A DNA stretch of 64,000 bases from Methylosinus sp. H3A (GCF_015709455.1 NZ_JADNQW010000003.1:176105-240104); one strand, 5' to 3'; shown: positions 1 through 9,094, counted from the stretch's first letter. Numbers and translations: made by a program. Notes: generated by a model not told the origin, from the sequence alone.

Positions 1-320
1 GCCGCGGCAGGCAGGGGCGGCGTATAGGACGCCCCAGACGCGAGCGCTTTGTCCGCTTGGCTCTGCGCATGTCGCTTCAGCAGCGCGTCCTGCGCCGGAT
101 TGCTGTGCATGCCGCCCGGCAGCGGGTCGACCTCCGGCATTTTGGCGACCGACGACTCGGGGAGAGCCGGATGCGAGATCGACGAAACGCCGATGAGAAG
201 CGCGGTCATCGACACGCCGACCACGGCGATCGTGACGATCCGAGCCGGGCCGCCCCGCCCGCCTCGGTTGAACTCGCGAAGCTGCGACAGCAGCGGGATC
301 TTGGAAAATAGGTCGGACAT
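1..320 (-). CDS. icmE: DotG/IcmE-like type IVB secretion protein, N-terminal part
   Basis: N-terminal 106 or so residues only; the gene continues beyond the left edge of the window. It begins MSDLFSKIPLLSQLREF, followed by one hydrophobic segment (IVTIAVVGVSMTALLIGV, about residues 28-45) and a Pro/Gly/Ala-rich periplasmic stretch. One N-terminal membrane helix and a long periplasmic region is the plan of DotG/IcmE (TraO in IncI plasmids), which forms the central channel with DotF and DotH. The start codon follows the icmK stop directly, implying translational coupling. The call rests mainly on position in a dotI-dotH-dotG order, since the conserved C-terminal VirB10-like domain is outside the window. 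Confidence 0.55.
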   Translation of the reverse strand, partial: MSDLFSKIPLLSQLREFNRGGRGGPARIVTIAVVGVSMTALLIGVSSISHPALPESSVAKMPEVDPLPGGMHSNPAQDALLKRHAQSQADKALASGASYTPPLPAA

Positions 321-1277
321 TCAATCCTCCGTCAAAGAGGCCGAAACGGTGCGTCCCTGATGAGAGAGCAGCACGACCGGCGTCGCGGGAAGCTGGTAGA
401 CGGTGAGGCCCCCTTCGGCGGCCTCCGACGCCGTCCATTCCGGGGAGATCAAGGTGAGACGCGTGCGCAGATAGACGCGATCGCCGAGCCGCCACGCGCG
501 CAGCTCGTCAGGAGAGACGCCTCGAACCGACATTGGCGTCGCCTCCGCGGGCGGAACGCCGTCCAGCATGGCGGTGAGGAACGGCGCCGCCGTGTCGGGC
601 GCGCTCGCGCGAACAGTCCCCGCCTTCGCGTTCGGGCCGCGCTCCGCCACCTGGATCGAGATATCGGCGTCGTAGCGAGCGCCCCCGCCGATCAACAGGA
701 AGCTGATCGGCTTCGGCGCGCCCTGCAGCGTCACCACGAGTCCGCCGCGCGGCTGTAGCGACATCGGCGTGATCTCCAGGACGTTCGATCCCTTGGCAGG
801 CGTGCAGACGTAAAAGCCCGTGGCGGCGACCGCGGGGCCGCTGGCGTTCTGCCCTGTGTTGCAATTCCCGCCATCCGTCACAGCGGCCGGATTGCTATTC
901 GTGTCCCATTGGATCGGCCATGGCTCGCCGGTGCGGTCGAAGAAGGAGATCGCAGTCGGATAACCCTTGACGGTCTGGATGATGTTGACCGCCTGCCCCG
1001 GTGCGAAGGACACATTGACGCGCCGGCTGGCAGGCGCCGCGAACTCCGTCGTCGCCTGTTCCTGCGCGCGCTTGTTGTCCCCGAAGCGCTTGCCCAGATC
1101 CCGGATCATTCCGGGCGTCAGAGGAATGATGTTCGCGGCTCGATCAGCCGTTCCCGACGCCTGCACGCCGCCGCCGTCCGCGGCTCCAGGAATGCTCGCC
1201 GATTGCTGCGCCAGACCGTGCGAAACAGTCGCCAACAGGACGACTGCGGCGCCGCATAATATGCGTTTGTTCAGCAT
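321..1277 (-). CDS. icmK: DotH/IcmK/TraN outer-membrane core protein of type IVB secretion
   Basis: 318 aa with a cleavable signal peptide (MLNKRILCGAAVVLLATVSHG, cut near AQQ). Family features visible: LTPGMIRDLGKRF, then VNVSFAPGQAVNII, ISFFDRTGEPWPIQ and a C-terminal beta-rich domain. This matches IcmK/DotH (TraN in R64), which with DotC and DotD forms the outer-membrane part of the Dot/Icm machine. It lies 16 bases after icmL and abuts icmE, so the three are one leftward operon in the usual order. Length is close to the Legionella protein (about 360 aa) but slightly shorter at the N-terminus. Confidence 0.88.
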   Translation of the reverse strand: MLNKRILCGAAVVLLATVSHGLAQQSASIPGAADGGGVQASGTADRAANIIPLTPGMIRDLGKRFGDNKRAQEQATTEFAAPASRRVNVSFAPGQAVNIIQTVKGYPTAISFFDRTGEPWPIQWDTNSNPAAVTDGGNCNTGQNASGPAVAATGFYVCTPAKGSNVLEITPMSLQPRGGLVVTLQGAPKPISFLLIGGGARYDADISIQVAERGPNAKAGTVRASAPDTAAPFLTAMLDGVPPAEATPMSVRGVSPDELRAWRLGDRVYLRTRLTLISPEWTASEAAEGGLTVYQLPATPVVLLSHQGRTVSASLTED

Positions 1278-1293
1278 CTTTTCGTCCTCATTG

Positions 1294-1920
1294 CTATTGG
1301 CGAACCGCCACGAGCTCGTCGATCTCCAAGCCGTCCAATCGATCCTCGTCGTTCGTTCTCGTGACGAGCGCTTTGATCACGAGATTTTGCGTGATGTTCT
1401 GCTGGCTGTTCTGGCAGGTCTGAACGATCGGAACTTGGATGCGGTAAGCGAGCGCTCCCGCGATCGTGGCGACTTCGCTGATGACGGCGGCGCGCTGCGC
1501 CTGCGCATAGCAGAGCAGCATCGACCGCTTCATCGTGTCGAAATTCTTGGTGTCCACGACGCTGGTGGCGAAACTGTTCCAGCCGCGTTTGGAGAATCTT
1601 CGACTCGCAGCGGAAAGCTGCTGCGGATAATCATTGTAGTTGATGTTGTAGGGAGCGAGCGCGGCGCGCGTCGACCAATCGAGCAGCTGCGCGTCGTCGA
1701 CGATCGGCGTGTCCAGCGCAGTGACCTCGCGCGTTTTCCTTCCGTCGATCACAAAATATTTCGGGGTCGGCGGATGCGTCCACAGATACGCGTCATGGAC
1801 CGCGAAGACCGTCGCCAGCAGCGACGATCCGATAGCCAGGCCGATGGTCTTGGATAGAAGAGACGCCTGAAAATCCGGATCGGACAATCGGCGATTGATC
1901 GCGGCGTGTTCGTTTTGCAT
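1294..1920 (-). CDS. icmL: DotI/IcmL/TraM inner-membrane type IVB secretion protein
   Basis: 208 aa. One membrane segment at about residues 20-40 (TIGLAIGSSLLATVFAVHDA) followed by a periplasmic domain with the IcmL signature: PIVDDAQLLDWSTRAALAPY, a tyrosine-rich NINYNDYPQQL, and FSKRGWNSF. IcmL/DotI is a VirB8-like inner-membrane component; TraM is the IncI counterpart. It is the first gene of the leftward operon icmL-icmK-icmE. The roughly 295 bases upstream (1921-2215) have no gene I recognise and should hold the promoter. Confidence 0.88.
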   Translation of the reverse strand: MQNEHAAINRRLSDPDFQASLLSKTIGLAIGSSLLATVFAVHDAYLWTHPPTPKYFVIDGRKTREVTALDTPIVDDAQLLDWSTRAALAPYNINYNDYPQQLSAASRRFSKRGWNSFATSVVDTKNFDTMKRSMLLCYAQAQRAAVISEVATIAGALAYRIQVPIVQTCQNSQQNITQNLVIKALVTRTNDEDRLDGLEIDELVAVRQ

Positions 1921-2215
1921 GAAGCCATCCCTCTCGAATAGATTCGACGTCGACGATCATCGAGAGGGTGCGTGCGAATATGAAGCGACAAATTATCGAA
2001 GCGCTACGCTCGCCTTCTTTCGCGAAGCGCGCGAAATGACGAGGCGTCACGACGGGCTGCGTCGCGACCGTCGCGGTCGAACGACATTCGCTCACTCTGC
2101 GAATCGTGCGACGTGCACACCCGCGCACATCGGCTCACGCGCAGCGCTCGCCGTTCGCGCAGAAGCGTGCGTACAAGTGAAGTCAGCTTTGTCGGAATGC
2201 TGTCGCAGACGAAGT

Positions 2216-3541
2216 CTATATCGTGAAGTCGAAGGGCTTCGACAGGCATTTCATGGCGCGCAGGCTCACGCCCCGTCGAATCTCGATGCCGGCCGCCCAC
2301 GCATCGTCTTTCCGCTTTTGCGCGGCGGCCGCGACGAGCTGCGCGCTCTTGCCTGTCGTCGCATTTCGTCTCTTCTCGTTGCGCTTCGCCACGATGGAGA
2401 TTCGATAATCTCCGGGCGCATGGAATATCAAGCGTCGCGTCGCGCCGTCAGCCTTCGGAGTAAGCACTTTCATCGCGTCCTCGTATCGCTGCCGATCGAA
2501 GGTGAGGCTTTTCGCGCTTTTCGAGCTGAGATGCAGCCGCTCGACGTGGCTGCCTACGCACGAACGGCCGAACCCTGCCGCTTCTTGGATTGCGGGCTTG
2601 CTCATTCCGCCGAGGATCGCGATGGCCGTGATGACGTAATTCTTCGTGCCGTAATGGCGCACCGTGTCCACATTGGTGGGCAGTAGCCTCGCCATGAAAT
2701 CCTCGACCGCCGCATGCCACTCGGGTTGCGTCTCGGCGGACAATGTCGACGGCTTCGCTTGCCGCGGAGTACGCGGCTTTTTCACTTTGGCGTCGACGAG
2801 CGACGCTTCCTTTTGCGATTGGGTGGGGCGATCGGAAGGAGGCGTGGCGAGCGACGGGTCCGCCGGTTCCACTTGCGTCGTCGGCGCTTCCTGCGTTGTC
2901 GCCGCCGCTTCCGCCACGGGGCAAACCATAGGCGTCGATGAGACGTTCGGCGCTGTCTGCAGCGTTTCCGGTGTCTCATGCAACGTCGGCGTTGCGAATG
3001 TTTCGGGGGACGGCTGACGATGCGTTCGCCTCCGTTTTCCCGTCGCAAGCGCGGAGGCCGCGTCGCGCGTCGTCGCCGTTGCGGCGGCGGGTTTCTTTGG
3101 CCGCTTGGACTTCCGACTACCATCCGTCTTCGGCACACGTCGCGTGGGCAAGCCGATGCGGCGCCGCTTTCCATAGAGCGAACCCGCGGAACGCCCGAGA
3201 AATTCGGCCAATGCCGGGACATGGACGCCACAGGTCCATCCGACGATGAACAGCGTGTGATCCATCAGCGACCATGCGTTCTTGCGTGGTCGGAATGGCT
3301 TTTCGAGCTGATCCAGGCCGATGGGAATCCCACGGTCCGAGATTTCGTCGAGGATGGTTGTTCGCGTACTGCCCAAATAGGCTGCGATGGCGTCGACGCC
3401 GAGACCGGCGCGCAACATGCCTTCGATGAGGCCTTCGGCGCTGGCCAATTCTCGGCCCAAAAGCGCCAAAAGCAATCCCGCCTCGTTGGGCGTGGCTTTG
3501 AAAAGGGTGGTTTCAAATGAATGACGATCGCAATCGAGCAT
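2216..3541 (-). CDS. Hypothetical protein with DNA-binding-like N-terminus
   Basis: 441 aa, unrecognised. Residues 1-80 contain LGVDAIAAYLGSTRTTILDE, helix-turn-helix-like, and about residues 100-135 hold a second such stretch (VHVPALAEFLGRSAGSLYGK) followed by basic residues. A Pro/Thr/Ala-rich linker (about 140-265) leads to a C-terminal domain with AIAILGGMSKPAIQEAAGFG, a third HTH-like pattern, and a basic end. Three 'do not bind if missing X' type HTH-like modules suggest a DNA- or chromatin-associated protein, perhaps a regulator or relaxosome accessory of the adjacent transfer locus; this is inference. It is transcribed leftward toward icmL. Confidence 0.6.
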   Translation of the reverse strand: MLDCDRHSFETTLFKATPNEAGLLLALLGRELASAEGLIEGMLRAGLGVDAIAAYLGSTRTTILDEISDRGIPIGLDQLEKPFRPRKNAWSLMDHTLFIVGWTCGVHVPALAEFLGRSAGSLYGKRRRIGLPTRRVPKTDGSRKSKRPKKPAAATATTRDAASALATGKRRRTHRQPSPETFATPTLHETPETLQTAPNVSSTPMVCPVAEAAATTQEAPTTQVEPADPSLATPPSDRPTQSQKEASLVDAKVKKPRTPRQAKPSTLSAETQPEWHAAVEDFMARLLPTNVDTVRHYGTKNYVITAIAILGGMSKPAIQEAAGFGRSCVGSHVERLHLSSKSAKSLTFDRQRYEDAMKVLTPKADGATRRLIFHAPGDYRISIVAKRNEKRRNATTGKSAQLVAAAAQKRKDDAWAAGIEIRRGVSLRAMKCLSKPFDFTI

Positions 3542-3614
3542 GGTGTCTGCTCCGGTTCGTGCCGAAGCAGGCTACTCATGCGTTATGGAATGTCAACCTA
3601 AAATACGGGTCCGG

Positions 3615-4070
3615 TTATCGAGGCGGCTTCCCTTTCGATCCATCTTTGAGAAATTTCATGAGCTGTTCGTGAGATGCAGCCACTTTCTCAACCTCTTTGG
3701 TAAGCGCCTTGTCTTGTTCGTTGCGGGTATTCATGAACTCATTCAGCTTATCGACCACATGCACCAACTGGTGAACGGACCGATCCGTCGGCGCAGCTTG
3801 CAGCTCGGCGTCCGAAAGCAAATCCTCGATCGGCGCCTTTAGACCGGCGGCGATCCGCCGGAAAACACTCAGCGTCATATTCTGTCGTCCGCGCTCCGTG
3901 AGATATATGTACGCGGAGCTCACACCTGCAACATTTCCGAGATGCTCTTGCGTCATTCCCGCATCAACTCTCAATTTTTTGATGCGACGGCCAATTTCCA
4001 CCAGGAACGGATCGGACCCTAGCTTTTCGTCCACTGGCTCTTTGACTTCCTTTTTTTTGGTCATACTCAT
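3615..4070 (-). CDS. XRE-family HTH transcriptional regulator
   Basis: 151 aa. Residues 25-85 are a classic HTH_XRE/Cro-C1 domain: IGRRIKKLRVDAGMTQEHLG, then VSSAYIYLTERGRQNMTL and LKAPIEDLL. The C-terminal half is charged and probably helical (a likely dimerisation coil, residues 95-145). It starts about 175 bases from the rightward secretion operon and is divergent to it, which is the normal place for a local repressor of a transfer operon. Target operators in 4071-4246 are expected, but I cannot identify a clear palindrome there. Confidence 0.85.
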   Translation of the reverse strand: MSMTKKKEVKEPVDEKLGSDPFLVEIGRRIKKLRVDAGMTQEHLGNVAGVSSAYIYLTERGRQNMTLSVFRRIAAGLKAPIEDLLSDAELQAAPTDRSVHQLVHVVDKLNEFMNTRNEQDKALTKEVEKVAASHEQLMKFLKDGSKGKPPR

Positions 4071-4246
4071 CTTCCCCAGCTTTTCAGGCCCGCGCGCCGC
4101 GACTGAGCATATTCAGCCGCCCCATCGGCGCGAGCTTTCCCCTCATAGCGATCCAATTCGATTCGATTGAATTCTACATTTCGATTTCCGTCGTCATTCG
4201 CGCAGACCGATAGCACGCTTCGTGGCTCACACTGGAGTCATACGCT

Positions 4247-4641
4247 ATGCGAGCCACGACGATCCTGCCAATCCTTCTCTTTTATGTATGCCCGTCCCGG
4301 TCAACGCCGATTTTGCGATGCTGCAGTCCGAAAAAGGCGACACCCCGCCCGCGACGGCGGCTTCCGCTCCCCCCAAACTCGTGGCGAAAGGGCAGAAGAC
4401 CCGCAGGGAGCTGAAGCCCCCCCGCGCCCGCGGCTTTGGAAATCGTATCCCGCTCTCCTTCGCAATACGGCAAATCGTCCCGTCTCCGGTCAAGGTCAGG
4501 TTCGCCCGCGAGGACGATCGCGGCGCCCTCGTCGATTGGCGCGGCGGTCGACCATGGCCGAGCGTGCTCCGCGAGGCCGTTCGTCCGCTCGGCCTTCGTG
4601 CGGTCGTTCGCCAGAACATCGTTTCCGTCACCCCTAGATAA
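4247..4641 (+). pseudogene. DotD/TcpQ-like secretin-N-domain protein, apparent single-base frameshift
   Basis: The C-terminal 75 residues (from GFGNRIPLSFAIRQIVP through LREAVRPLGLRAVV to IVSVTPR) have the pattern of the TcpQ/PilL C-terminal domain, the same fold as DotD/TraH. The natural start is ATG 4247, coding for MRATTILPILLF, but this frame goes astray after TTTT at 4280-4283. One additional T there gives a continuous signal peptide (MRATTILPILLFLCMPVPV) joined to the downstream frame. As written, the domain can only be reached from GTG 4222 or ATG 4288, and both lack a signal. First gene of the rightward operon. I think a sequencing error is more likely than a dead gene. Confidence 0.55.
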
Positions 4642-4701
4642 TTCGGCTCGTTATTCGCGCACAACGCTTCGACTCTGTCGTCAAGCGGAAAAGGAGGCCG
4701 A

Positions 4702-5190
4702 ATGCCCGATCTCGTCACAATGGACATTGGCGGCTGGCTCCACCCGAGCCAGCTAGATCTCATGAGCGAGCTGCCCGACGCGGCTCGACGCGCGGAGTTG
4801 GACCCTACGATCGAGTCGGCGGTCGTCGCTCTCGGCGTCGCCCTCGACGACGCCGCGTCGCTCGACCCGCCAGGCCTAGCGCAATGCATTCGAACCGATC
4901 CGGCTCGAACCTTGTTCCAGTCCGTGCTCGCGCAGCTCGGGAGCGAACGCCTCCTGCGCATGCTCGATTGGTTGACCGAACCCGATAAGCCCGACCGGCA
5001 GGTGATACTCGCCGCTCTCTTCGCGCTCGAGGCGGGAGACGCCACCGAGGCAATCTGTAGAGCGACGCGATTTGCGAGCAGGCATGCGCTGCTCCGACGC
5101 ATCATCGCCCACATTCGCATCCGCTCTCTCGCCCTCTGCGCGATGGAGCGCCATCGAGACAAAACCAATCAAAGGAAACTTCATCGATGA
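4702..5190 (+). CDS. icmW: IcmW-like type IVB secretion adaptor
   Basis: 162 aa, soluble, acidic to neutral, no signal. It starts MPDL, like Legionella IcmW (151 aa), and the pattern ESAVVALGVALDDAASLD, then LGSERLLRMLDW, then ASRHALLRRIIAHIRIRSLA, parallels IcmW segments EEAMKQLGQELDDIEKID, SGRGLRLLQAID and FERLRLLSRVFCQYRLKL over nearly the whole length. The comparison is from memory, not a computed alignment. In Legionella IcmW pairs with IcmS and delivers effectors to the DotL coupling complex. The stop overlaps the next start by four bases (ATGA), so it is translationally coupled. No IcmS candidate is seen in the window. Confidence 0.6.
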   Translation: MPDLVTMDIGGWLHPSQLDLMSELPDAARRAELDPTIESAVVALGVALDDAASLDPPGLAQCIRTDPARTLFQSVLAQLGSERLLRMLDWLTEPDKPDRQVILAALFALEAGDATEAICRATRFASRHALLRRIIAHIRIRSLALCAMERHRDKTNQRKLHR

Positions 5191-5738
5191 GACGAACGAT
5201 CATCTCGGCAACCTTTTCGATTGCCCTTTCCACTGCCGCTCTGGCGCAAACCGCGCCGCCGTCCGGTTCCGCAGGCGCGTGCGGGACGCTCTACCAACAG
5301 GCCGCCAGCGCGGCCGCCGCGCGCATCGCCGCGGACGACAAGGACATTGCACCGCCCCAGACCGTCAAATCGCTGACCTGTCTCGACAATATCTTGAAGG
5401 GCGTCGGCCTCAATGTCGTGGTCAATCTCCTGGACCCGACGAACTTATTCAACGCGATCGAAGGCCAGCTCTGCAACGCCGTGACCAACGCCTGGAAGAA
5501 GGCGCTCGGCAGCGCTCAGTGCGGCATCACGCTCAGCGGCTTCAATCTCGGCGCGTTCAACTTCGGCGGAAGTCTCGGCGGCGGTCTTTCCTGCCCGAAG
5601 CTGAGCTTCGGCGGCGGAGGGCCGCCCATGGGCTACATCGGAATCGGTGGGGCCGGTGGGAGCGGCAGTCTCTATGTCAACGGCTCCGGTCGTGCGCCGA
5701 CCGGATACACGCTTCCCAACTCGATCGGCCTTTGGTGA
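5187..5738 (+). CDS. Exported Gly/Cys-rich protein of the type IVB locus
   Basis: 183 aa with a signal peptide (MRRTIISATFSIALSTAALA, cut before QTAPP). The mature part has five scattered cysteines (ACGTL, LTCLD, LCNAV, QCGIT, SCPKL), a hydrophobic helix LKGVGLNVVVNLLDPTNLF, and a Gly-rich tail. Two of the cysteines could pair in the periplasm, fitting the DsbC/G-like gene at 13230-14347. I do not recognise the family. Its position between an IcmW-like gene and a second exported protein, all upstream of dotA, makes it a probable periplasmic or pilus component. Confidence 0.65.
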   Translation: MRRTIISATFSIALSTAALAQTAPPSGSAGACGTLYQQAASAAAARIAADDKDIAPPQTVKSLTCLDNILKGVGLNVVVNLLDPTNLFNAIEGQLCNAVTNAWKKALGSAQCGITLSGFNLGAFNFGGSLGGGLSCPKLSFGGGGPPMGYIGIGGAGGSGSLYVNGSGRAPTGYTLPNSIGLW

Positions 5739-5750
5739 GGAGCAATTTCA

Positions 5751-6959
5751 ATGAACAAAACCTCTCATCTTCTTTCCGCGACGACCGGCGTCGTTCTCGG
5801 CGCGATCGTCTTCGGCGCGTCACCCGCAAGTGCGCAATTGGCTGTCTTGGATGCGACGTCGATCGCTGTTCAGCAGGCGCTGCAAAAGCTTCAGGACCAA
5901 GCCAACAATTTCTTGAACACGATCACGAGCCAGTTGGGTCTGAGTGGTCCTCTCGCGAGCTTGCTCGGCTCCAGCACCTATGGCGACGTCACGACATTGC
6001 TTCGCCAGGGCTTTACCCAAAACGCCAATTACTCGAAGGCGCAGGTCTCTGCCCAACGACAGATCGCCGACGCGTCGAACACCGCTATGGCGCGGTTCGA
6101 GCGCGATAAGCGAAACGCCGTGATCCGCGACGAGCATGTCGTCAGCCCATTGCATTGCGCCCATCTCGACAACGGACAGACCATCACTGTCGGAGCGGGC
6201 CAATCGTGGAAAGTCGCCAGTGCGATCCAGATCGTCGCCGACCAGCGCGGCGAAGCGGCAAAGGGCACGCCTTCCTATTATGGAGCCTCGCAAGCCGTCG
6301 AGGCGATCAATATGCTTCACTATTCACGATATTGCTCGGCGGACGAAGCCGCTGCGGGCCTTTGTAGCACGTCGCAACGTGAAAATGCCGATCAGCGTGC
6401 CTCTTCGCTGTTCGGCACAGGCACCTATGACGGCCAGGACGGCGTCAATTCCGCCAATGATTACGTCACCAATCTGATCCAACCCATCGTGCCGACGGCG
6501 CAGCGCGGCGGGCAAATGACGTCGCTGGTCGCCAAGGAGGCGTCGGTCCGGCGCCGTCAATACGAGTCGCGCATCTCGCTGGCGCGTAGCGTTCTCAACG
6601 AAGTCCTCGCCGCTCAATCGCCGTCGATCCCGCTCAATGCCGCGCAGAAGCAGCAGATGCAGAACGAAGGTCTTACGGCCGTCGACACCGGCTCCTGGGT
6701 GCAGGCGCTGCAACTCGACGTGCATCGCCGCTACAGCGACGTCAATTGGGCGGCGCAGCTGCAGAGCATGACGCCCGCCGCGGTCGAACGCGAGATCGCC
6801 AATGAGCTCGCCGTCACCAATTATCTGCTCCTGGAGAACTACCGGATGGCGATGAAGAACGCGAGCGTCAACGCGACGACGCTCGCCGCTGTCGCCGAAC
6901 GCGACCTTCAAACTCTGAAGCCCGCCGTCGAGCTGCCGACCCCGAACCTCTCCAACTGA
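5751..6959 (+). CDS. Exported helical protein of the type IVB locus (position of IncI TraW)
   Basis: 402 aa with a signal peptide ending ASPASA-QLA. The mature protein is mostly predicted helical and Gln/Ala-rich at its start (AVQQALQKLQDQANNFLNTI), with a central conserved-looking block (SANDYVTNLIQPIVPTAQRG, then EASVRRRQYESRISLARSVL) and a helical C-terminus ending TPNLSN. Two cysteines near the middle (HCAHL, RYCSA and LCSTS nearby) may form disulfides. The layout resembles VirB5-like or IncI TraW-region proteins upstream of traY, but I cannot assign it. Spacing of 12 bases to the preceding exported gene supports co-transcription. Confidence 0.6.
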   Translation: MNKTSHLLSATTGVVLGAIVFGASPASAQLAVLDATSIAVQQALQKLQDQANNFLNTITSQLGLSGPLASLLGSSTYGDVTTLLRQGFTQNANYSKAQVSAQRQIADASNTAMARFERDKRNAVIRDEHVVSPLHCAHLDNGQTITVGAGQSWKVASAIQIVADQRGEAAKGTPSYYGASQAVEAINMLHYSRYCSADEAAAGLCSTSQRENADQRASSLFGTGTYDGQDGVNSANDYVTNLIQPIVPTAQRGGQMTSLVAKEASVRRRQYESRISLARSVLNEVLAAQSPSIPLNAAQKQQMQNEGLTAVDTGSWVQALQLDVHRRYSDVNWAAQLQSMTPAAVEREIANELAVTNYLLLENYRMAMKNASVNATTLAAVAERDLQTLKPAVELPTPNLSN

Positions 6960-7024
6960 TCGACCCATGCTCTCCACCGCAACAAATTCTTCTCCATTTC
7001 TCTGTTCCACGAGGCTAGCATCCC

Positions 7025-9094
7025 ATGCCTACCGAACCCGAGAATTCTCCCCCCAAGCCCGATCCGACCTCTGCTTCTGACGACCGGCGCGTCGATGCGC
7101 CCAACGCGCAACATGTCGAGGAGCTGCGCGCCGAGCTGAACGGCGCAATGAACCCGCGCGAGCGCAAGGCGATCGGCGAAGAGCTGACCCGCGCCCGTGA
7201 CTATATGGCGACAGCCGGGCTGCTCGCCGTGCTGGAGGAACAGCGGCCGCGGATCGAAGCGCGGGATCCGCAGCTAGCCGCTCGCATCGATCGCGTTGGC
7301 GACGCGTTCATGGACAATCCGATCGAGCGGCTCCGCGATCCAAAATTCAAGACGGATCTCGCCTATGCTCTCGAAGACACCGAAAAACTCGTCGAACCGT
7401 TGCGCGTGGACAGGGACCTTCGCGACCAGCTCACGCAACTGGCGGCGTCGAGCCCTGGGCTCAAAAACGAGCAGATGCGCAGTCTTCTTCAAAAGACCCA
7501 AACGCTCGACGACCCCGATCTGGTCCAGCGGCTTCGCGATAAGGCGGCGGAAATCGCCGCCAAATCGAACCAGACGACGAAGGCAGTCCAGGGCGAAATA
7601 TTCGCCCTGTCCTTCGAGGTGCTGGAGGCCCCACGCCGAGAGGCCGTCGCGCAATCGATCGCCAATCCGCCGATCGACGTCGAACGCCCGACCGCGCAGC
7701 CTCCTGTCTCCGCTGTCTCGTCTGCCGGTCCTCCGGCGAACGGACCGGAACCGACCGTCGAAACTCGGCTCGGCACTTCGAGGCAGGCGGCGATCGACGC
7801 CTTAGATGATCCGACGGCCGGCTCCTGGCCAGCGAATTTCGATCGTGCTCCGAGCGACGCCGCACCGCAATCGGAGTCCGAGGGAGCATCGACGCGACCC
7901 GCGACCGCCGAAGGATCTCCGCGTAATGTAGCGGCTTTCGCTGCGCCGGCAGATCCGAGCGTAACCTTGCGCGACAAGCCGGCGGACGAAGCCGCGAATA
8001 CACCCCCCTCGCCCCCGGATCGAAGCAAAATCGAGATCGCGGCCTTCGATGCTGCGCCTCCATCCACGGCCCGCGCGTCGACTGTTTCCGAGCCTGCCCA
8101 GGACACGCCGAACGCACAGGCGAAGTCCTCGCAATCGCCGTCATCCGAAGGTCCAGCGCCTGCTTCGCGCGGCGCTCCGGCTCCCGCGACGCCTGCCAAT
8201 GACGACCGCAATCTTGCCGCCTCCGCCGCTCGACCCGCCTCGCCGGCGACGCCTAGCAACGCGCCGAAAGCGCCGGCATCGTCGGGAGCGCCGGACGAGG
8301 ACGAGACTGATCCCACCACGAAACATGAAGTGCAATTCGTGCAGGAAAAGCTCGTCGTCGGCGGCGTGTTCGGGAAGGCGCTCGGGGCCGTCGGGCGCTC
8401 CGCCAGCGCCATCGGGCGAATCCTGGAGGCCGCCACGCCGTCGTCACAAGCGGCAATGCAGCCTGGCGCTCAACAGCCGCGCGAGCAATCGGCGCGTGAG
8501 AAGCAGGCGAACACCGAAGACGTCCAGCGGCGCCTGCAGAACTTCGAGAACACGCGCATGCAGTCCAAACGCAACGACTCGATGCTCCACGCCGCCGATG
8601 CGTCCGGGTGTGCGGCCCTCGATGCGATGGGCGCGCTTCGAGACGCGCCGGGAGCCTCGATCCTTAATCGTATCCAGGACGCCGCCGCCAACAACAAGGG
8701 CGGCATGAATGTCGTGCTCGAGGGCATGAAGGCCGGAGGCCCGTTCGAAGGGCTGCGCAAGGAATTGAAGGCTGCGATCGGTCAGAATAACGCATTCGGT
8801 GCCGCTTACGATCGAGCCGCCGAAGCGCTCATCCAATACGGTAAGGACCGAGGAGCGATTATCTCGGCTCTTGCCTCAAATCCCAATGCTTCGAACTGGA
8901 ACGAGCATTTCAAAAAGCTCGACGCTGCCGTCGGCGAAGCCGCTTCCTCTATTCCGAAGAAAGAGGGCGACGGTAGCATGCTGGAGCACCTCGGCGAAAA
9001 GGCCCGTGAGATCGTCGAAAAAGTGCTCGAAAAAATCAAAGCCGTGTTTCACCGAGATCCCGAAGCGCGGCCCTCCCCGAGCCCGGGACCCTGA
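7025..9094 (+). CDS. Large hydrophilic Pro/Ala-rich protein upstream of dotA
   Basis: 689 aa, no signal peptide and no membrane segment. Residues 20-210 are charged and helical (HVEELRAELNGAMNPRERKA, LRDKAAEIAAKSNQTTKAVQ). Residues 215-430 are a low-complexity Pro/Ala/Ser linker. Residues 440-680 are again helical, with a short amphipathic stretch (GVFGKALGAVGRSASAIGRI) and a basic C-terminus ending in FHRDPEARPSPSPGP. Two helical domains joined by a disordered linker could be a cytoplasmic scaffold, a DNA-processing accessory or a secreted substrate; nothing decides between these. It sits within the operon directly before dotA. Unrecognised family. Confidence 0.6.
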   Translation: MPTEPENSPPKPDPTSASDDRRVDAPNAQHVEELRAELNGAMNPRERKAIGEELTRARDYMATAGLLAVLEEQRPRIEARDPQLAARIDRVGDAFMDNPIERLRDPKFKTDLAYALEDTEKLVEPLRVDRDLRDQLTQLAASSPGLKNEQMRSLLQKTQTLDDPDLVQRLRDKAAEIAAKSNQTTKAVQGEIFALSFEVLEAPRREAVAQSIANPPIDVERPTAQPPVSAVSSAGPPANGPEPTVETRLGTSRQAAIDALDDPTAGSWPANFDRAPSDAAPQSESEGASTRPATAEGSPRNVAAFAAPADPSVTLRDKPADEAANTPPSPPDRSKIEIAAFDAAPPSTARASTVSEPAQDTPNAQAKSSQSPSSEGPAPASRGAPAPATPANDDRNLAASAARPASPATPSNAPKAPASSGAPDEDETDPTTKHEVQFVQEKLVVGGVFGKALGAVGRSASAIGRILEAATPSSQAAMQPGAQQPREQSAREKQANTEDVQRRLQNFENTRMQSKRNDSMLHAADASGCAALDAMGALRDAPGASILNRIQDAAANNKGGMNVVLEGMKAGGPFEGLRKELKAAIGQNNAFGAAYDRAAEALIQYGKDRGAIISALASNPNASNWNEHFKKLDAAVGEAASSIPKKEGDGSMLEHLGEKAREIVEKVLEKIKAVFHRDPEARPSPSPGP

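Noticed and set aside
2216..3541. Arginine-rich open frames on both strands over this gene and across many others
   Set aside because: They are GC-driven shadows. The chosen frame has ordered HTH-like patterns and sensible composition; the shadows are Arg/Pro/Ser-rich without RBS.
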